From Treponema sp. (GTDB lineage: Bacteria; Spirochaetota; Spirochaetia; Treponematales; Treponemataceae): DNA of 52,426 bases. Below, in pieces: positions 32,791 through 40,983 of the stretch. The notes beneath the pieces are model-generated. The model ran no database searches. It saw only the letters and a program-made list of their open reading frames with translations, and had not been told where the DNA came from. Position 1 is the stretch's first letter. Each line of letters begins with the position of its first letter. The position numbers and the translations under genes are program-made. Location of the stretch: the NCBI GenBank assembly GCA_017548565.1, contig JAFYZU010000042.1, positions 1 to 52,426 on the forward strand, written 5' to 3'.

Positions 32791-33909
32791 ATGAAAAAAT
32801 TATCTGGTGTTTTGCTTGCTGTAATGTGCTGTACATTAATGTTTGCGGAACCTAAAAGTTCAGGATTGACTGACAGCGACGTAAAGAACTGGGCAAAAAA
32901 TCTTAGTACAATTCAAAAGGAATTTGATAAAGCCGGTTTAAACAGTGAAGAAATTGCAACTGCAGGTAAAAAAGATTATGCAAAGGCAGAGGCAATTCTT
33001 CAGAAATACGGTATTTCTGCACCTGATAGTGTTGAAAAATATGCAATGATAAATCAGTGTTCTACACTTCTTGTTGCTGAAGAAGAGATGGGCAGTGCAG
33101 ATTCTAAGTCTATGGCAATGATGAAGGCAATGGGGCTTGATCCTCTGGCTCAGCTTAAGGAGACCGTTAATTCAAAAGATTACCAGATTGTTAAGGCAAA
33201 TAAAAAGGCAGTTATCAGTGCTGTAAAAGGCTATTCTGATTCAATGCCTGTTGAAACTTCAAATGATAATTTTGATTATGATCCGTATGCAAAGCAGCGT
33301 GAATTGATAAAGAAACAGATTCAGCCTGAAATTGATGGAATAAATAAGGCCGCTGCTTCTATAAAACAGGTGTATGATTATCTTTCGACAGGTAAAAAAG
33401 CAGGAGCCGGAAAATTACTTAATCCTGTAAAAGATAAAAAGAATTCTTCAAAATACATTAAGCAGAAAATTGATGCAGCACAGTTACCGATAGAAATTAA
33501 CTGTTACGACTTCTATTATGAATCAATTTCTGCATCAGATGAAAATGAGCAGCAGCAGGTCATTGCAACCATAAACCTCAAGAAAAATACTGCTGTATTT
33601 AAATTTTCATGGACAGAAGCTGAATTTGATGGAAGTGTTGATCCTGTTTATGGAAGTATTCGTGGTTTAAAAACAACAAAGTTCACCAAGACAGTAAAGA
33701 CAACCATAAAAGCCTCAGAATTATATGTTTTTGAAAATAATTCAATGGGTGGAACTTCTAAAGAATTTGTTTTAACAACAAAAGAAGGTGCGGTAATTCA
33801 TCTGTGGAATTCTATGAGCTTTGACGGAAATGCATATAGTTCTGTTGTTCAGTTCGGTGACATTATTCCGCCGGAGGATACAAACTGGTACGAGGATAAT
33901 GGTTATTAA
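32791..33909 (+). CDS. secreted protein of unknown function downstream of DUF4956
   Basis: 372 residues. The ATG at 32791 (AGGAGG upstream) starts MKKLSGVLLAVMCCTLMFAEP, a cleavable signal peptide. An earlier ATG at 32767 would add a polar tail and is disfavoured. The mature N-terminal half is helical and lysine-rich, ending QRELIKKQIQPEIDGINKAA. The C-terminal half is beta-rich (ATINLKKNTAVFKFSW, GTSKEFVLTTKEGAVIHLW). I recognise no family. It may be a partner of the CotH/VTC/DUF4956 genes, with which it shares direction but not tight spacing (TATAAT-like sites lie between). Confidence 0.75.
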   Translation: MKKLSGVLLAVMCCTLMFAEPKSSGLTDSDVKNWAKNLSTIQKEFDKAGLNSEEIATAGKKDYAKAEAILQKYGISAPDSVEKYAMINQCSTLLVAEEEMGSADSKSMAMMKAMGLDPLAQLKETVNSKDYQIVKANKKAVISAVKGYSDSMPVETSNDNFDYDPYAKQRELIKKQIQPEIDGINKAAASIKQVYDYLSTGKKAGAGKLLNPVKDKKNSSKYIKQKIDAAQLPIEINCYDFYYESISASDENEQQQVIATINLKKNTAVFKFSWTEAEFDGSVDPVYGSIRGLKTTKFTKTVKTTIKASELYVFENNSMGGTSKEFVLTTKEGAVIHLWNSMSFDGNAYSSVVQFGDIIPPEDTNWYEDNGY

Positions 33910-33934
33910 AAGGATGGATAACAGGATTTCCCCT

Positions 33935-33962
33935 TTGACAACGGGGCAAAAATCAGTATAAT
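33935..33962 (+). promoter_or_regulatory. ispE promoter with very short or no leader
   Basis: TTGACA (33935-33940), 16 bases, TATAAT (33957-33962): both boxes are perfect. The ATG candidates are 33967 and 33973, four and ten bases after the -10 box, so the transcript is predicted to be leaderless or nearly so. Confidence 0.78.
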
Positions 33963-33972
33963 ATAAATGTTG

Positions 33973-34857
33973 ATGAAAGAACAGTTTTATGCAAAGGCTT
34001 ATGCCAAGGTAAATTTTAATTTAAAAGTTTATCCTAAGGATGATAAAGACTGTTTTCATAACATTGAAAGTATTTTTCAGACTGTTGATTTATATGATGA
34101 ATTAACGGTTACTTTAAAGCAGATAAAAGGCTGCAGTGTACAATGTCAGCAAGTTGTTCTGCCTGCGAAAAATACTCTTACATCAGCTTATGATGTTTTT
34201 TGTGAAGTTGCCGGAGTTGATGTTCCTGGTATTAATGTTGAATTAAAAAAAGGAATTCCTTCAGGCGGCGGATTGGGCGGTGGTTCTTCTGATGCCGCTG
34301 CTCTTGTCAGATTGCTTCAGAAAATATGCGGGTTATCATTATCAGAAAATCAGCTTGATTATATTGCTGATAAAACCGGTAGTGATGTTTTCTTTTTCAT
34401 GCATTGTGATTCTGAAGGAAAAGGGGCAGCTCTTGTTTCAGGTCGCGGTCAGATAATAAAAAAGATTGCTTCCCGTGATGATTTGTTTTTGTTGTTGATA
34501 TTTCCGAAGCTGTCAAGTTCTACTAAAGAAGCATATATGCTTGCAGATGATTTTTTAGCAGAAATGAATGTTTCGGATTATAAAGTAGATTATCCGTTAT
34601 TCGAGGATCTTGAAGCAGTCTATCGTGCAGACGTCGAAAAATGGGTATTCAAAAACACTTTTACTATGCCGTTGTGCAGGAAATATTCAGAAATATCCTG
34701 TGCAATGGAGGATTTAAGAAAGTCTGGAGCTTTGTTTTCGGATATGTCCGGATCTGGTTCAACAGTATTTGGTGTTTTTACTTTGAGGCAACAGGCAATG
34801 AACTCTTGTAGTTTGCTTGCTGGAACTTGGAATTGTGTTGTCGTTCAGACAATATAG
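33973..34857 (+). CDS. ispE: 4-diphosphocytidyl-2-C-methyl-D-erythritol kinase
   Basis: About 294 residues, GHMP kinase fold, phosphorylating CDP-ME in the non-mevalonate isoprenoid pathway. Motifs are AKAYAKVNFNLKVYPKD at the start, IPSGGGLGGGSSDAAALV (ATP loop, about 105-122), SGSDVFFFMHC and the C-terminal MSGSGSTVFGVF. The ATG at 33973 is favoured because the earlier one lies too close to the -10 box. It begins the run ispE-spoVG-tRNA-rplY. Confidence 0.95.
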   Translation: MKEQFYAKAYAKVNFNLKVYPKDDKDCFHNIESIFQTVDLYDELTVTLKQIKGCSVQCQQVVLPAKNTLTSAYDVFCEVAGVDVPGINVELKKGIPSGGGLGGGSSDAAALVRLLQKICGLSLSENQLDYIADKTGSDVFFFMHCDSEGKGAALVSGRGQIIKKIASRDDLFLLLIFPKLSSSTKEAYMLADDFLAEMNVSDYKVDYPLFEDLEAVYRADVEKWVFKNTFTMPLCRKYSEISCAMEDLRKSGALFSDMSGSGSTVFGVFTLRQQAMNSCSLLAGTWNCVVVQTI

Positions 34858-34888
34858 TTGTACAAAAAACTATTTGCGGAGGTCTTCT

Positions 34889-35167
34889 ATGCAAATTACA
34901 GAATTAAGAATCAGAAAGGTTGAAGATGAAGGAAAGTTACGTGCTTATGTAACTGTAACATTTGACAATTGCTTTGTTGTTCATAATGTTAAAATCATCG
35001 AAGGTAAAAGCGGATTATTTATTGCAATGCCAAGCCGAAAGACAGCTAACGGAGAATACAAAGATGTAGCTCATCCGATAAGCCCTGAATTCAGAACAGA
35101 ACTTCAGGAAAAAATTCTGGCAGAATTTAATGCAGGTCATGTAGAAGTTGGCGGTGAAGCTGACTGA
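34889..35167 (+). CDS. spoVG: SpoVG family RNA/DNA-binding regulator
   Basis: A 92-residue protein. MQITELRIRKVEDEGKLRAYVTVTFDNCFVVHNVKIIEG and GLFIAMPSRKTANGEYKDVAHPI are SpoVG hallmarks. It binds nucleic acids and has regulatory roles in spirochaetes such as Borrelia. Start at 34889 has GGAGG eight bases upstream. It ends 24 bases before tRNA-Gln. Confidence 0.95.
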   Translation: MQITELRIRKVEDEGKLRAYVTVTFDNCFVVHNVKIIEGKSGLFIAMPSRKTANGEYKDVAHPISPEFRTELQEKILAEFNAGHVEVGGEAD

Positions 35168-35191
35168 TTGAAAAAAAACATACATAGACTT

Positions 35192-35262
35192 TCTCCGCTG
35201 GTGTAATGGTAGCACACGAGCTTTTGGTGCTTAGAGTCCGGGTTCGAATCCTGGGTGGAGAA
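35192..35262 (+). tRNA. tRNA-Gln (anticodon UUG)
   Basis: A 71-base cloverleaf without encoded CCA. The acceptor TCTCCGC pairs with GTGGAGA (one G-T), followed by discriminator A. The D arm holds GGTGTAATGGTAGCAC. The anticodon loop TTTTGGT has anticodon TTG at positions 34-36. The T arm is CCGGG-TTCGAAT-CCTGG. It sits between spoVG and rplY, probably cotranscribed and cut out. Confidence 0.93.
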
Positions 35263-35266
35263 TTAT

Positions 35267-35283
35267 TCTCTGCGTAGCAGAGA
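35267..35283 (+). other. hairpin directly after tRNA-Gln, in front of rplY
   Basis: TCTCTGC and GCAGAGA form a 7-bp perfect stem around GTA, four bases after the tRNA. It is not followed by a T run, so it is unlikely to be a terminator. It could guide tRNA 3' processing or protect the rplY message. Confidence 0.4.
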
Positions 35284-35319
35284 TTTACTATTTTAAAGGA
35301 TATAAGGAGCTTTAAGAAA

Positions 35320-35871
35320 ATGAGTAAGCAGACAATCAATGCTAAAACACGTACTGTTACTGGTAAAACAGCTGCTAAAAATCTTCGCAAAGAAGGACGT
35401 ATCCCTGCTGTTGTTTATAATGCAAAAGGCGAGGCTACTAGTATTGATGTAAGCGAAGTGGAATTTAACAAGGTATGGAGATCTGTAACTCCAACTACTT
35501 CAGTTACATTAAATCTTGACGGTAAGGAATCACTTGCTTTGATTAAGGACGTTGAATATAACATCCGTACAGATAAAGCATTGCACGCAGATTTCTTTGT
35601 ACCTGATGCAGACCAGAAACTGGTTATGCCTATTAAAATTCATTTTGAAGGAACTCCAGCCGGTGTTCTTCGTGGTGGTTTTAAGAAGGAAAGAAACAAC
35701 AAAATTAAGATTAAGGCATGCATCGCAGATCTTCCTGAAACAATTGTTGCTGATATTTCAAAAATTAATGTCAGTGAAGCATTGCGTGTAAAAGATCTTA
35801 ATCTCGACAAAAAGGTAGAAATTCTTACAGATATGGAACTTCCGCTGGTAACAGTTTCACCGGCTCGTTAA
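35320..35871 (+). CDS. rplY: 50S ribosomal protein L25 (CTC form)
   Basis: A 183-residue protein with the L25 N-terminal domain (INAKTRTVTGKTAAKNLRKEGRIPAVVYN), which binds 5S rRNA, plus the beta C-terminal extension of CTC-type proteins (MPIKIHFEGTPAGVLRGG, ADISKINVSEALRVKDL). AAGGAG lies upstream of the ATG. The tRNA-Gln lies 57 bases before it and a strong terminator about 30 bases after. Confidence 0.95.
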   Translation: MSKQTINAKTRTVTGKTAAKNLRKEGRIPAVVYNAKGEATSIDVSEVEFNKVWRSVTPTTSVTLNLDGKESLALIKDVEYNIRTDKALHADFFVPDADQKLVMPIKIHFEGTPAGVLRGGFKKERNNKIKIKACIADLPETIVADISKINVSEALRVKDLNLDKKVEILTDMELPLVTVSPAR

Positions 35872-35904
35872 TCTATCGAAAAGAATTATCTTTTGTTGTA
35901 TAAT

Positions 35905-35936
35905 AAAGACTGTCTGTAAAAGGGCAGTCTTTTTTT
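35905..35936 (+). terminator. rplY terminator abutting the tilS start codon
   Basis: AAAGACTGTC pairs with GGCAGTCTTT (one T-G pair) around TGTAAAAG and continues into T residues. The tilS ATG begins at 35937. TATAAT at 35899-35904 sits just before the stem. Confidence 0.85.
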
Positions 35937-37283
35937 ATGAAAAAATCCTTGTTTGAAGTTGAAGTTAAAAAAAATCTTCTCGCATGCGGAATCAATCCAC
36001 AACAGCAGCAGAATATTGCAGTTGCAGTAAGCGGTGGTGCAGATTCCATCGCTCTTTTAACTTCCATTGTAAATATTTTCAGCGGTCAAACTGTAAAAGT
36101 AATAACAGTTAATCATAATATCCGTAAAAAAAAGGAAACAGAAGGTGATGTCCGGTTTGTCATTTCTTATTGTGAAAAACTCAATCGGATGGGAAAAAAA
36201 GTTGAATGTGTTTTTGAAGCAGTTGAGCGGGGAAAAATCAAAGAGATTTCAAATGAATTGAAATGCGGAACAGAGGATGCGGCCCGAAGAACAAGATATG
36301 AACTTTTCGAAAAATTCATCAAAGAGCATAAAACGGATTACCTTTGTCTTGCGCATAATTACAACGATCAGCTTGAAACTGCATTGATGAGATTTTTACA
36401 GGGCTCTTCATCTGAAGGTTCTTCCGGCATCCCAATGAAAAGAGGAAAATATATCAGGCCGCTTTTAACAATTTCCAGATCTGACATTGAACAATACCTT
36501 AAAGCGCAGAAAATAAAATGGCGTAACGATTCGACGAATAAAAAAAATCAGTTTTTGAGGAACAGAATCAGAAATAAGCTTATACCGTTTCTCGATAAAA
36601 ATTTTACCGGCTGGAATAAATCAGTTTACGGTGCAATCAAAAAATCAGAAGAAGAAAGTCAGATTATAAACGATGTGGTAAATGCAATCCCTTTAAAAAT
36701 GGAAAATGATTGTGCAGTTATTGCCCGGGAGGATTTTTCTTCTTCATCTGACGGAATTAAAAAACGGCTTTTATTAAAAGCATGCAATCTTGCCGGGTCA
36801 GAAAGCAGAATACCGTCGGTTTTTCTTGATGATGTAATAAAATGCTCGGATAAAGAATGTATGAAGCATTTTTCAAACTTAGATATAATCTTAAAAAAAG
36901 AAAAGATTTTTGTTAAAAAAAGTGAAAAAGAACATACTGATTTGTTTTTTTCTGATATAATAGAAGATAACAGGGAATACCTTTTTCCGTTCGGCACACT
37001 TGAGTGTATTTCAGCGGGAGATGGAAAAAGTGATTTTTTTATAAACGGTGAATTTTCGGGTTTCCGTTGTGAGCTGCCTGTTTTAGTCAGAAACTGCTCG
37101 ACAGATGATTATATTCAGACTTCAGACGGGAAAATGAAGAAAATTGCCGATATTTATAGTAACTGGCATGTTTCAGAAAATGAACGTCAGTATATTCCTG
37201 TAATCCAGGAAATAAAGACAAAGGAACAGAGGATAATCTGTATCTTAGCAAAGCAATCGGGGTTTTATAATTGGATAGTATGA
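35937..37283 (+). CDS. tilS: tRNA(Ile)-lysidine synthetase
   Basis: A 448-residue enzyme that makes lysidine-34 in tRNA-Ile2. The PP-loop AVSGGADSIALL is at about 30-41. LAHNYNDQLETALMRFLQGSS, RPLLTISRSDIEQYL and WRNDSTNKKNQFLRNRIRNKLIP are family features, and the C-terminal domain is present. There is no ribosome binding site because the ATG abuts a terminator T run; expression may rely on readthrough or on a promoter at 35899. It overlaps the next gene (ATGA). Confidence 0.93.
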   Translation: MKKSLFEVEVKKNLLACGINPQQQQNIAVAVSGGADSIALLTSIVNIFSGQTVKVITVNHNIRKKKETEGDVRFVISYCEKLNRMGKKVECVFEAVERGKIKEISNELKCGTEDAARRTRYELFEKFIKEHKTDYLCLAHNYNDQLETALMRFLQGSSSEGSSGIPMKRGKYIRPLLTISRSDIEQYLKAQKIKWRNDSTNKKNQFLRNRIRNKLIPFLDKNFTGWNKSVYGAIKKSEEESQIINDVVNAIPLKMENDCAVIAREDFSSSSDGIKKRLLLKACNLAGSESRIPSVFLDDVIKCSDKECMKHFSNLDIILKKEKIFVKKSEKEHTDLFFSDIIEDNREYLFPFGTLECISAGDGKSDFFINGEFSGFRCELPVLVRNCSTDDYIQTSDGKMKKIADIYSNWHVSENERQYIPVIQEIKTKEQRIICILAKQSGFYNWIV

Positions 37284-39355
37284 AAAAGTTCAGTTTTATT
37301 TTTATTTTCAATCTGTTTATTTTTACAGGTTCAATGGTTTTTGCTCAATCTGGTCAGCTTTTGCAGGCAAACAGAAAAACTGCAGAACGCTGTTTGAAGC
37401 TTGCCGAAAAATGTATTCTTGCACAGGAATATAAAAGTGCTTATAATCACGCGGAACTTGGACTTGCTTATGATGAATCTGTTTCTGATCTTCATTATAT
37501 AAAGGCAAACTGTCAGAGTAAATTAAACTATAAACGTGCAGATATCCTTGAATCAATTTCAAAAGCGTTCAGCTATAACAACTGGGTAAACTATAATAAA
37601 AACAGTGCCAGAATTCTTTATGCAGATATTCTTTGTGACACACTTGATTTTCAGAAATCACTTGAAATTTTAAATTCTGAGCCTTTGATTTATTCAGCAG
37701 ATGCTGAGTTTATAAGGATAAAGGATTATTACAGAATAGGAACAAAAGATTCAGTTGCACAGGCCCGTGCAAAAATCAATCAGTGCAGGAAGATTTATCC
37801 TAAGGATGAACGTTTCCCGAAATTATTCTTTATGTTTGAATCTGTATTCCTGATTAATGCGGAGCGTTCCGGTGTGAGTTATAAGATTCCTCAGGATGTT
37901 GTTGAAATTGCAAAGGATTATATTCTTCATTTTCCGGATTACAGGACAAACGACATAGAAATGGAAGTTATGGCTTCGATGTTTGTAACAGGCGAGGAGC
38001 AGCAGCGACTTCTTCGTGGAATCGGTGAAAAAACGAATAATCTTACGTTATATGCTTATGCGGCCCTGAAAGCAGGTGTAATATCTGAAGAAAAAGCATT
38101 CAATATCTTTTTTACTACAACAGAAAGCGGTCATTATCTTACGATTCTTGAAGCATTTTCAAATCTCATTAAGGATAAGGAATTAAAGAAAAATCTTTAT
38201 GATACATTGAATTCTTACAGCGGAACCATCTATATAGATGAAAATCTGGATCTTCTTACCGAGCTTATCGTAAAATATGAGCGGGGAAGGGCTGTCAGTG
38301 TTTTATATGACGAAAACAATGATGAGCTTCTGGAAATTAATTCTGAATGTGATTTCGGAGTCCCAAAGTCCATAAGGTTTGAAAACGTAAATACCGATTT
38401 ATCTTACGATATCTATCCGCGCGTAAAGCAGGTTGTGTTCAAGAATCAGTCGTCAACATTCAATTATCTTAGCAGTGATTTTGTCTATTCGCCTTTCAAA
38501 ATGTCTGTTTCAATTCCTCTTAAAAAAGCAGGCGTTGATTTTTACATCCCTCTTATATCGTCAGATTTTTCGGCACCGGATGCACAGTTCCTTCTTAGAA
38601 AGGCATCGAGCATTCAGATAAAATCTGATGAACGTCCGGGTGCTGTCCTTGATTATACAATCTATAAGGGAAAGCCTGTTGCCGTTACTTTTACTGCAGA
38701 TGAAGAAAAATATGCTTATGCTCAGATGCAGGGTGGATTTCCTTTTATCCGTTATGTAGATAATGACAGCGACGGGCAGTTTGAAACAGCAGAATTCTAT
38801 AATCTTGATTCCAAGGGAATTTTCAATACAAAGGATGATATTGCTTTTATAAATAAAGTTTTCGGAAATACTCAGTTAATCGAAAATATTTATCTTGAAA
38901 AAATTGAGATTGACAGTGACCGTGATACTATCATTGATTTTCAGGAGGAGTACTTAGGTTTCGGCGGTAAATATTCACGCTGGGATGTAAACGGTGATGG
39001 CCGCTTTGATGAAGTTTATTACAGGAAGCCTCTAAAAGAAAATGAACCGCTAACGGAAGAGTATTCATTTTTCGATAAAAACGGTGCAAGGATTGTTACT
39101 GTCGTAAATCTTAATTCATTTCCGGAAAAGATTCATCTTTCTGATAATAAAACCGTCGATGTCATTCAGGGAAAGGCTTTTGATGTTTACTGGATCGGCA
39201 CGAAGGGAACAGAAGAAATGGAAAATATAATTTTTACCAGAATAGGAAAGGAACTTACTCCAGGAAAGCTTTATTCAATAACTGACAAGGGGATATTTCT
39301 TACCGTAATCAAGGTTAATGATAAATATTTCTGTAAATATATGCTGGATAATTAA
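37280..39355 (+). CDS. secreted TPR-like protein with calcium-loop motifs
   Basis: 691 residues. The ATG at 37280 (inside tilS) opens a signal peptide ending MVFAQ. The N-terminal 300 residues are TPR/SEL1-like helical repeats (AEKCILAQEYKSAYNHAELGLAYD). The C-terminal 350 residues are beta-rich with three DxDxDG-like loops: DNDSDGQFE, DSDRDTIID and DVNGDGRFD. I do not recognise a named family. It is transcribed with tilS, an HtrA-like lipoprotein and lepA; the next gene starts after four bases. Confidence 0.75.
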   Translation: MKKFSFIFIFNLFIFTGSMVFAQSGQLLQANRKTAERCLKLAEKCILAQEYKSAYNHAELGLAYDESVSDLHYIKANCQSKLNYKRADILESISKAFSYNNWVNYNKNSARILYADILCDTLDFQKSLEILNSEPLIYSADAEFIRIKDYYRIGTKDSVAQARAKINQCRKIYPKDERFPKLFFMFESVFLINAERSGVSYKIPQDVVEIAKDYILHFPDYRTNDIEMEVMASMFVTGEEQQRLLRGIGEKTNNLTLYAYAALKAGVISEEKAFNIFFTTTESGHYLTILEAFSNLIKDKELKKNLYDTLNSYSGTIYIDENLDLLTELIVKYERGRAVSVLYDENNDELLEINSECDFGVPKSIRFENVNTDLSYDIYPRVKQVVFKNQSSTFNYLSSDFVYSPFKMSVSIPLKKAGVDFYIPLISSDFSAPDAQFLLRKASSIQIKSDERPGAVLDYTIYKGKPVAVTFTADEEKYAYAQMQGGFPFIRYVDNDSDGQFETAEFYNLDSKGIFNTKDDIAFINKVFGNTQLIENIYLEKIEIDSDRDTIIDFQEEYLGFGGKYSRWDVNGDGRFDEVYYRKPLKENEPLTEEYSFFDKNGARIVTVVNLNSFPEKIHLSDNKTVDVIQGKAFDVYWIGTKGTEEMENIIFTRIGKELTPGKLYSITDKGIFLTVIKVNDKYFCKYMLDN

Positions 39356-39359
39356 TAAA

Positions 39360-40967
39360 ATGAAAAAAATAAATGTGCTTTTTATAATGGTCTCTTTGTT
39401 TTTGATTTCTGCTTGTAAAACAATAAAGCAGCCTTCAGAAATTGCAAAACCTATTGATTATAGTGATTCAGAAATAGCATCCATTGAAAAAAATAAAATC
39501 CGTGATTTTCAAAAGGATAAGCCTCTTTACGCGCTTTACCGTTCGTATTTTCTCGATGATCCGGAGTTAAAAGAAGAATGCAAAAAAATCGTAATTGAAA
39601 AAACACAGAATGCGCTGGAACAGAAAAATTATATCGAGGCAAATAAATATTATAAATCACTTCAGGTATTCGGATATAGAAACGCTCAGTTTGAAAAAAC
39701 AATAAATGATTTTTTGAACAAGGATGTTCCGGGGTTTACAAGCGATAAATCAAAGCTTCCGAAAACAATTCAGGATTGTATAAATGCGTCGGTAACAGTC
39801 TGGGTAGACAAGGGAATGAAGGTCGAGAACGGAAGCGGTAAAATGGATGTCGTAATCGGTTCAGGCTTTTTTATCGACAGGCGCGGATATGTAATTACGA
39901 ATCATCATGTAATTGAAGCGAGCGTTAATCCGAAATACGAAGGATACTGTCGTGTCTATATAAAGCTTCTGTCAGATACAGAAACAAAAATTCCTGCAAA
40001 GGTAATTGGTTATGATCCTCTTTTAGATTTAGCACTTTTAAAAGTAGAGATTGAACCTGAATTTGTTTTTTCGCTTGGAAGTTCTGATGATTTGAATATC
40101 GGCGATAAAATTTCTGCTATCGGTGCACCTATCGGACTTGAAGGAACAGTTACTTCAGGAATTGTTTCGGCAGTAGACAGAAATATTACTACAATCCTCA
40201 GTGCTTTTCAGATAGATGCTGCAGTGAATTCAGGAAACTCAGGCGGACCGTTAATCGATCAGAATTTCAGGGTACAGGCAATTGTTTTTGCGGGTATGAT
40301 TCAGTTTCAGGGATTGAATTTTGCAATTCCTGTTGAATATCTGAAACAGATTCTTCCGTATTTATACAAGGGCGACAAGGTTAGTCACAGCTGGATCGGT
40401 GCTTACGGACATACTTTTAAAGATAAAAACAAGGCATCAGGTGTTGAGCTTTATTATGTAATGCCCGGTTCAGTTGCACAATTTTCAAAGTTAAACAAGG
40501 ATTTTATTATAAAGGAAATTGACGGTAAAAAAGTAAATTCACTTAAGGATTTTCATCTTCTTATGATGAACTATGATGTGTCTACGATTTTACCATGCAG
40601 ATATATTGACGGTAACGGGGATTTAAAACAGACAGTCATTTATTTTGAAAAACGTCCTAAATATCCTGTAAAGAGTTTTTTTGAAAGTGATTTTATTGCA
40701 GATTCTTTTATTCCTATTTTCGGAATGAAGCTTCAGAATTCATCGACAGCATTCAAAAATTCTTATACAATAGTTGATGTTATAAGGGGATCAATTGCCG
40801 ATAAAATGAATCTTTCGGAAATGGATCCTGTCACAGTTCAGAAGGTTCAGTTTGATTATAATCAGGAAGGATTTTTTGCACAGATTTATGTAAAAAGAAA
40901 AACAAAGGGTTATATAGACTGTTCGATTGTGATTGCCGCACCTTTAGACGGATTTAATTATTTTTAA
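39360..40967 (+). CDS. HtrA-like trypsin-fold serine protease lipoprotein with PDZ domain
   Basis: 535 residues. The ATG at 39360 gives a signal peptide with lipobox LISAC (Cys19); an earlier in-frame start at 39318 would lie within the previous gene. The S1C triad is visible: His183 (TNHHVIEA), Asp223 (LLDLALLKV) and Ser294 (NSGNSGGPLID). A PDZ-like region follows (GVELYYVMPGSVAQF ... KEIDGKKVNSLKDF), with a C-terminal domain of unclear type. It is anchored to a membrane facing the periplasm and probably degrades misfolded or surface proteins. It is in an operon with the TPR protein. Confidence 0.88.
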   Translation: MKKINVLFIMVSLFLISACKTIKQPSEIAKPIDYSDSEIASIEKNKIRDFQKDKPLYALYRSYFLDDPELKEECKKIVIEKTQNALEQKNYIEANKYYKSLQVFGYRNAQFEKTINDFLNKDVPGFTSDKSKLPKTIQDCINASVTVWVDKGMKVENGSGKMDVVIGSGFFIDRRGYVITNHHVIEASVNPKYEGYCRVYIKLLSDTETKIPAKVIGYDPLLDLALLKVEIEPEFVFSLGSSDDLNIGDKISAIGAPIGLEGTVTSGIVSAVDRNITTILSAFQIDAAVNSGNSGGPLIDQNFRVQAIVFAGMIQFQGLNFAIPVEYLKQILPYLYKGDKVSHSWIGAYGHTFKDKNKASGVELYYVMPGSVAQFSKLNKDFIIKEIDGKKVNSLKDFHLLMMNYDVSTILPCRYIDGNGDLKQTVIYFEKRPKYPVKSFFESDFIADSFIPIFGMKLQNSSTAFKNSYTIVDVIRGSIADKMNLSEMDPVTVQKVQFDYNQEGFFAQIYVKRKTKGYIDCSIVIAAPLDGFNYF

Positions 40968-40983
40968 TTTCTGGAGTACTTAC

